Assembly (NCBI GenBank): GCA_051294375.1
Contig: CM119263.1
Coordinates: 31,665,476-31,729,475, forward strand
Length of the DNA: 64,000 nt
Origin: Paraspadella gotoi
Lineage: Eukaryota > Chaetognatha
Direction: 5' to 3'
Below the pieces are notes generated by a model. It had not been told where the DNA came from, did not search any database, and worked only from the letters and a program-made list of their open reading frames with translations. Made by a program: the position numbers and the translations under genes. This document shows, in pieces, positions 62,941-64,000 of this stretch (its first letter is position 1; each line of letters opens with the position of its first letter).

Positions 62941-63014
62941 AATTTATTCTAGAATTCGATTTCTATTATGCTTAAACTTTTTTGATTGATAACTTAAACC
63001 AAATTTCAATTTTA

Positions 63015-63425
63015 GCTAAAATGTCCTCTTCCCTCTCTTTTCTATTCTCTCTATCCTCTTTCCTCTCTCTTCTCTCTTTTCTATTCCCTCTCTTTCCTCT
63101 CAATCCTTTTTCCTCTCTCTTCTCTCTTTTCTCGTCCCTCTGTATCTTCTCTTTCCTCTTCCTTCTCTTTTCTCTTTTTTCTATCTCCTCTCTATCCTCT
63201 TCCCTCTCTCTTTTCTTTCCTCTTTCCTCTCTCTCTTCTCTCTTTTCTATTCTCTCTTTCTCATCTCAATCCTCTTTTCTCTCTCTCCTCTCTATCTTCT
63301 TCCCTCTCTCTCATCTCTATCCTCTTCCCTCTCTCTCTCGTCTCTATCATATTACCTCTCTCACTTCTCTATTCTCTTCCCTCTCTCTCCTCTCTCTCCA
63401 TTTCCTCTTCTCCATTTATCTCCTC
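63015..63425. repeat. Pyrimidine minisatellite (CCTCTTTCCTCTCTC)
   Basis: Irregular CT-rich units of 13-30 bases. The Ser/Leu/Phe frame through it is a repeat translation. Confidence 0.9.
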
Positions 63426-63615
63426 AATTCCTAAACCTGTTTTGTATCGATTCGACTCGAATCTAAATGTTTTGATGTTGAATTGAAAAAAATGATTGGA
63501 TAAAGTATGAAATGATTAAATGTAGTGGAAAATGTTTAAATGAGCAATAAAAATAACATAAAATAGTAAAAAAAGTTTTGATCCATTCTTGAGTAATTGG
63601 CGTTCAAAGCTAAAG

Positions 63616-63830
63616 GGGACGAACGGACAGGCAGACTGACCGACAAAGTGAATTGTCGAGCCGGGATATGCTGTAATCAGATCCAGCTAATAATTATGTC
63701 AAAAACATTGAGAAATAACATTATAATTAGTTTTACGACCAACCTGGAAAGCCTGTTTCTTGTTTTTAGTCGGATCTGCTTGTCAGCAGATTCCGACTCT
63801 ATAATTAACTTTGTCGGTCCGTCGGTCCCA
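63616..63830. mobile_element. ~215-bp MITE with ~60-bp inverted ends
   Basis: GACTGACCGACAAAGTGAAT at the left is mirrored at the right by ATTAACTTTGTCGGTCCGTC; similarity runs inward to GTAATCAGATCC and GGATCTGCTTGTCAG. No coding beyond a chance frame. Confidence 0.65.
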
Positions 63831-63903
63831 CCCCAAATTCTTGTCGGTATATCATTTTTATCATATCAGAAACTAGAATTATGATAAATTATGCAAAAAA
63901 ATA

Positions 63904-63950
63904 ATGTCTGTCTGTCTGTCTGTCCGTCTGTCCGTCTGTCCGTCTGTCCC
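63904..63950. repeat. (TGTC)n tetranucleotide
   Basis: TGTC/CGTC units; similar to the tract near 3400. Confidence 0.9.
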
Positions 63951-64000
63951 TATTTTGAATGGGATTTTGGATGCCAAATCCAGAAAAGGAACAATACCTT

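Noticed and set aside
63597-63884. 95-codon frame as a gene
   Set aside because: It coincides with an inverted-repeat MITE and has no recognisable domain or splice context.

Overview
The window is animal nuclear DNA. It is AT-rich and holds spliced genes with GT-AG introns, tRNA-like SINEs, TIR elements, hammerhead-type ribozyme motifs and very many simple repeats, above all (GA/CT)n and (GAC/AAC)n. The two recognisable conserved genes, a G-alpha(o) subunit and a QRICH2/C16orf96-like DUF4795 protein, are metazoan. Penelope-like fragments and the style of the SINEs and MITEs suggest an invertebrate; I cannot name the clade. Three 25-base N gaps, a 2.8-kb poly-T block, a 4-kb tandem copy and an 8.6-kb palindrome whose copies differ largely by short indels suggest a draft long-read assembly, so part of the large-scale structure may be artefact.

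Layout. 0-3 kb: the first five coding exons of a Galpha(o) gene (minus strand; the rest would lie beyond the left edge) and a two-exon gene for a small secreted Cys-rich peptide (plus strand), probably nested in a Galpha intron. 3-29 kb: no conserved host gene recognised. It holds microsatellites, minisatellites, SINEs, TIR elements, a miniature LTR element (22.0-22.6 kb), a long minisatellite beside a decayed mariner-type transposase (24.3-26.1 kb), a cluster of CRE/E-box/CCAAT motifs (8.6-9.0 kb), and one uncertain small gene (7.2-7.8 kb). 29.2-43.0 kb: a DUF4795 gene on the minus strand, reconstructed here as 17 exons whose reading phases all agree (746 codons plus stop). Its largest intron carries a 2.6-kb TIR element with a 4-bp target duplication, a dead Penelope-type GIY-YIG endonuclease in its centre, and a second palindromic element nested in one arm. 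40.7-44.7 kb, with the first four exons, recurs in tandem at 44.7-48.7 kb with frameshifting indels. 48.7-51.2 kb: minisatellites and microsatellites. 51.2-54.0 kb: poly-T. 54.0-62.6 kb: a near-perfect palindrome centred on a (CT)n/(GA)n dyad; each outer end carries an inverted pair of hammerhead-like motifs. 62.6-64.0 kb: simple repeats and one MITE.

How it fits together. Galpha(o) is a membrane-bound signalling GTPase, and the DUF4795 protein is of a type linked to sperm flagella in vertebrates; nothing here links the two. The rest is dominated by mobile-element remains. I found no CRISPR array, tRNA or rRNA gene, or complete autonomous transposon.
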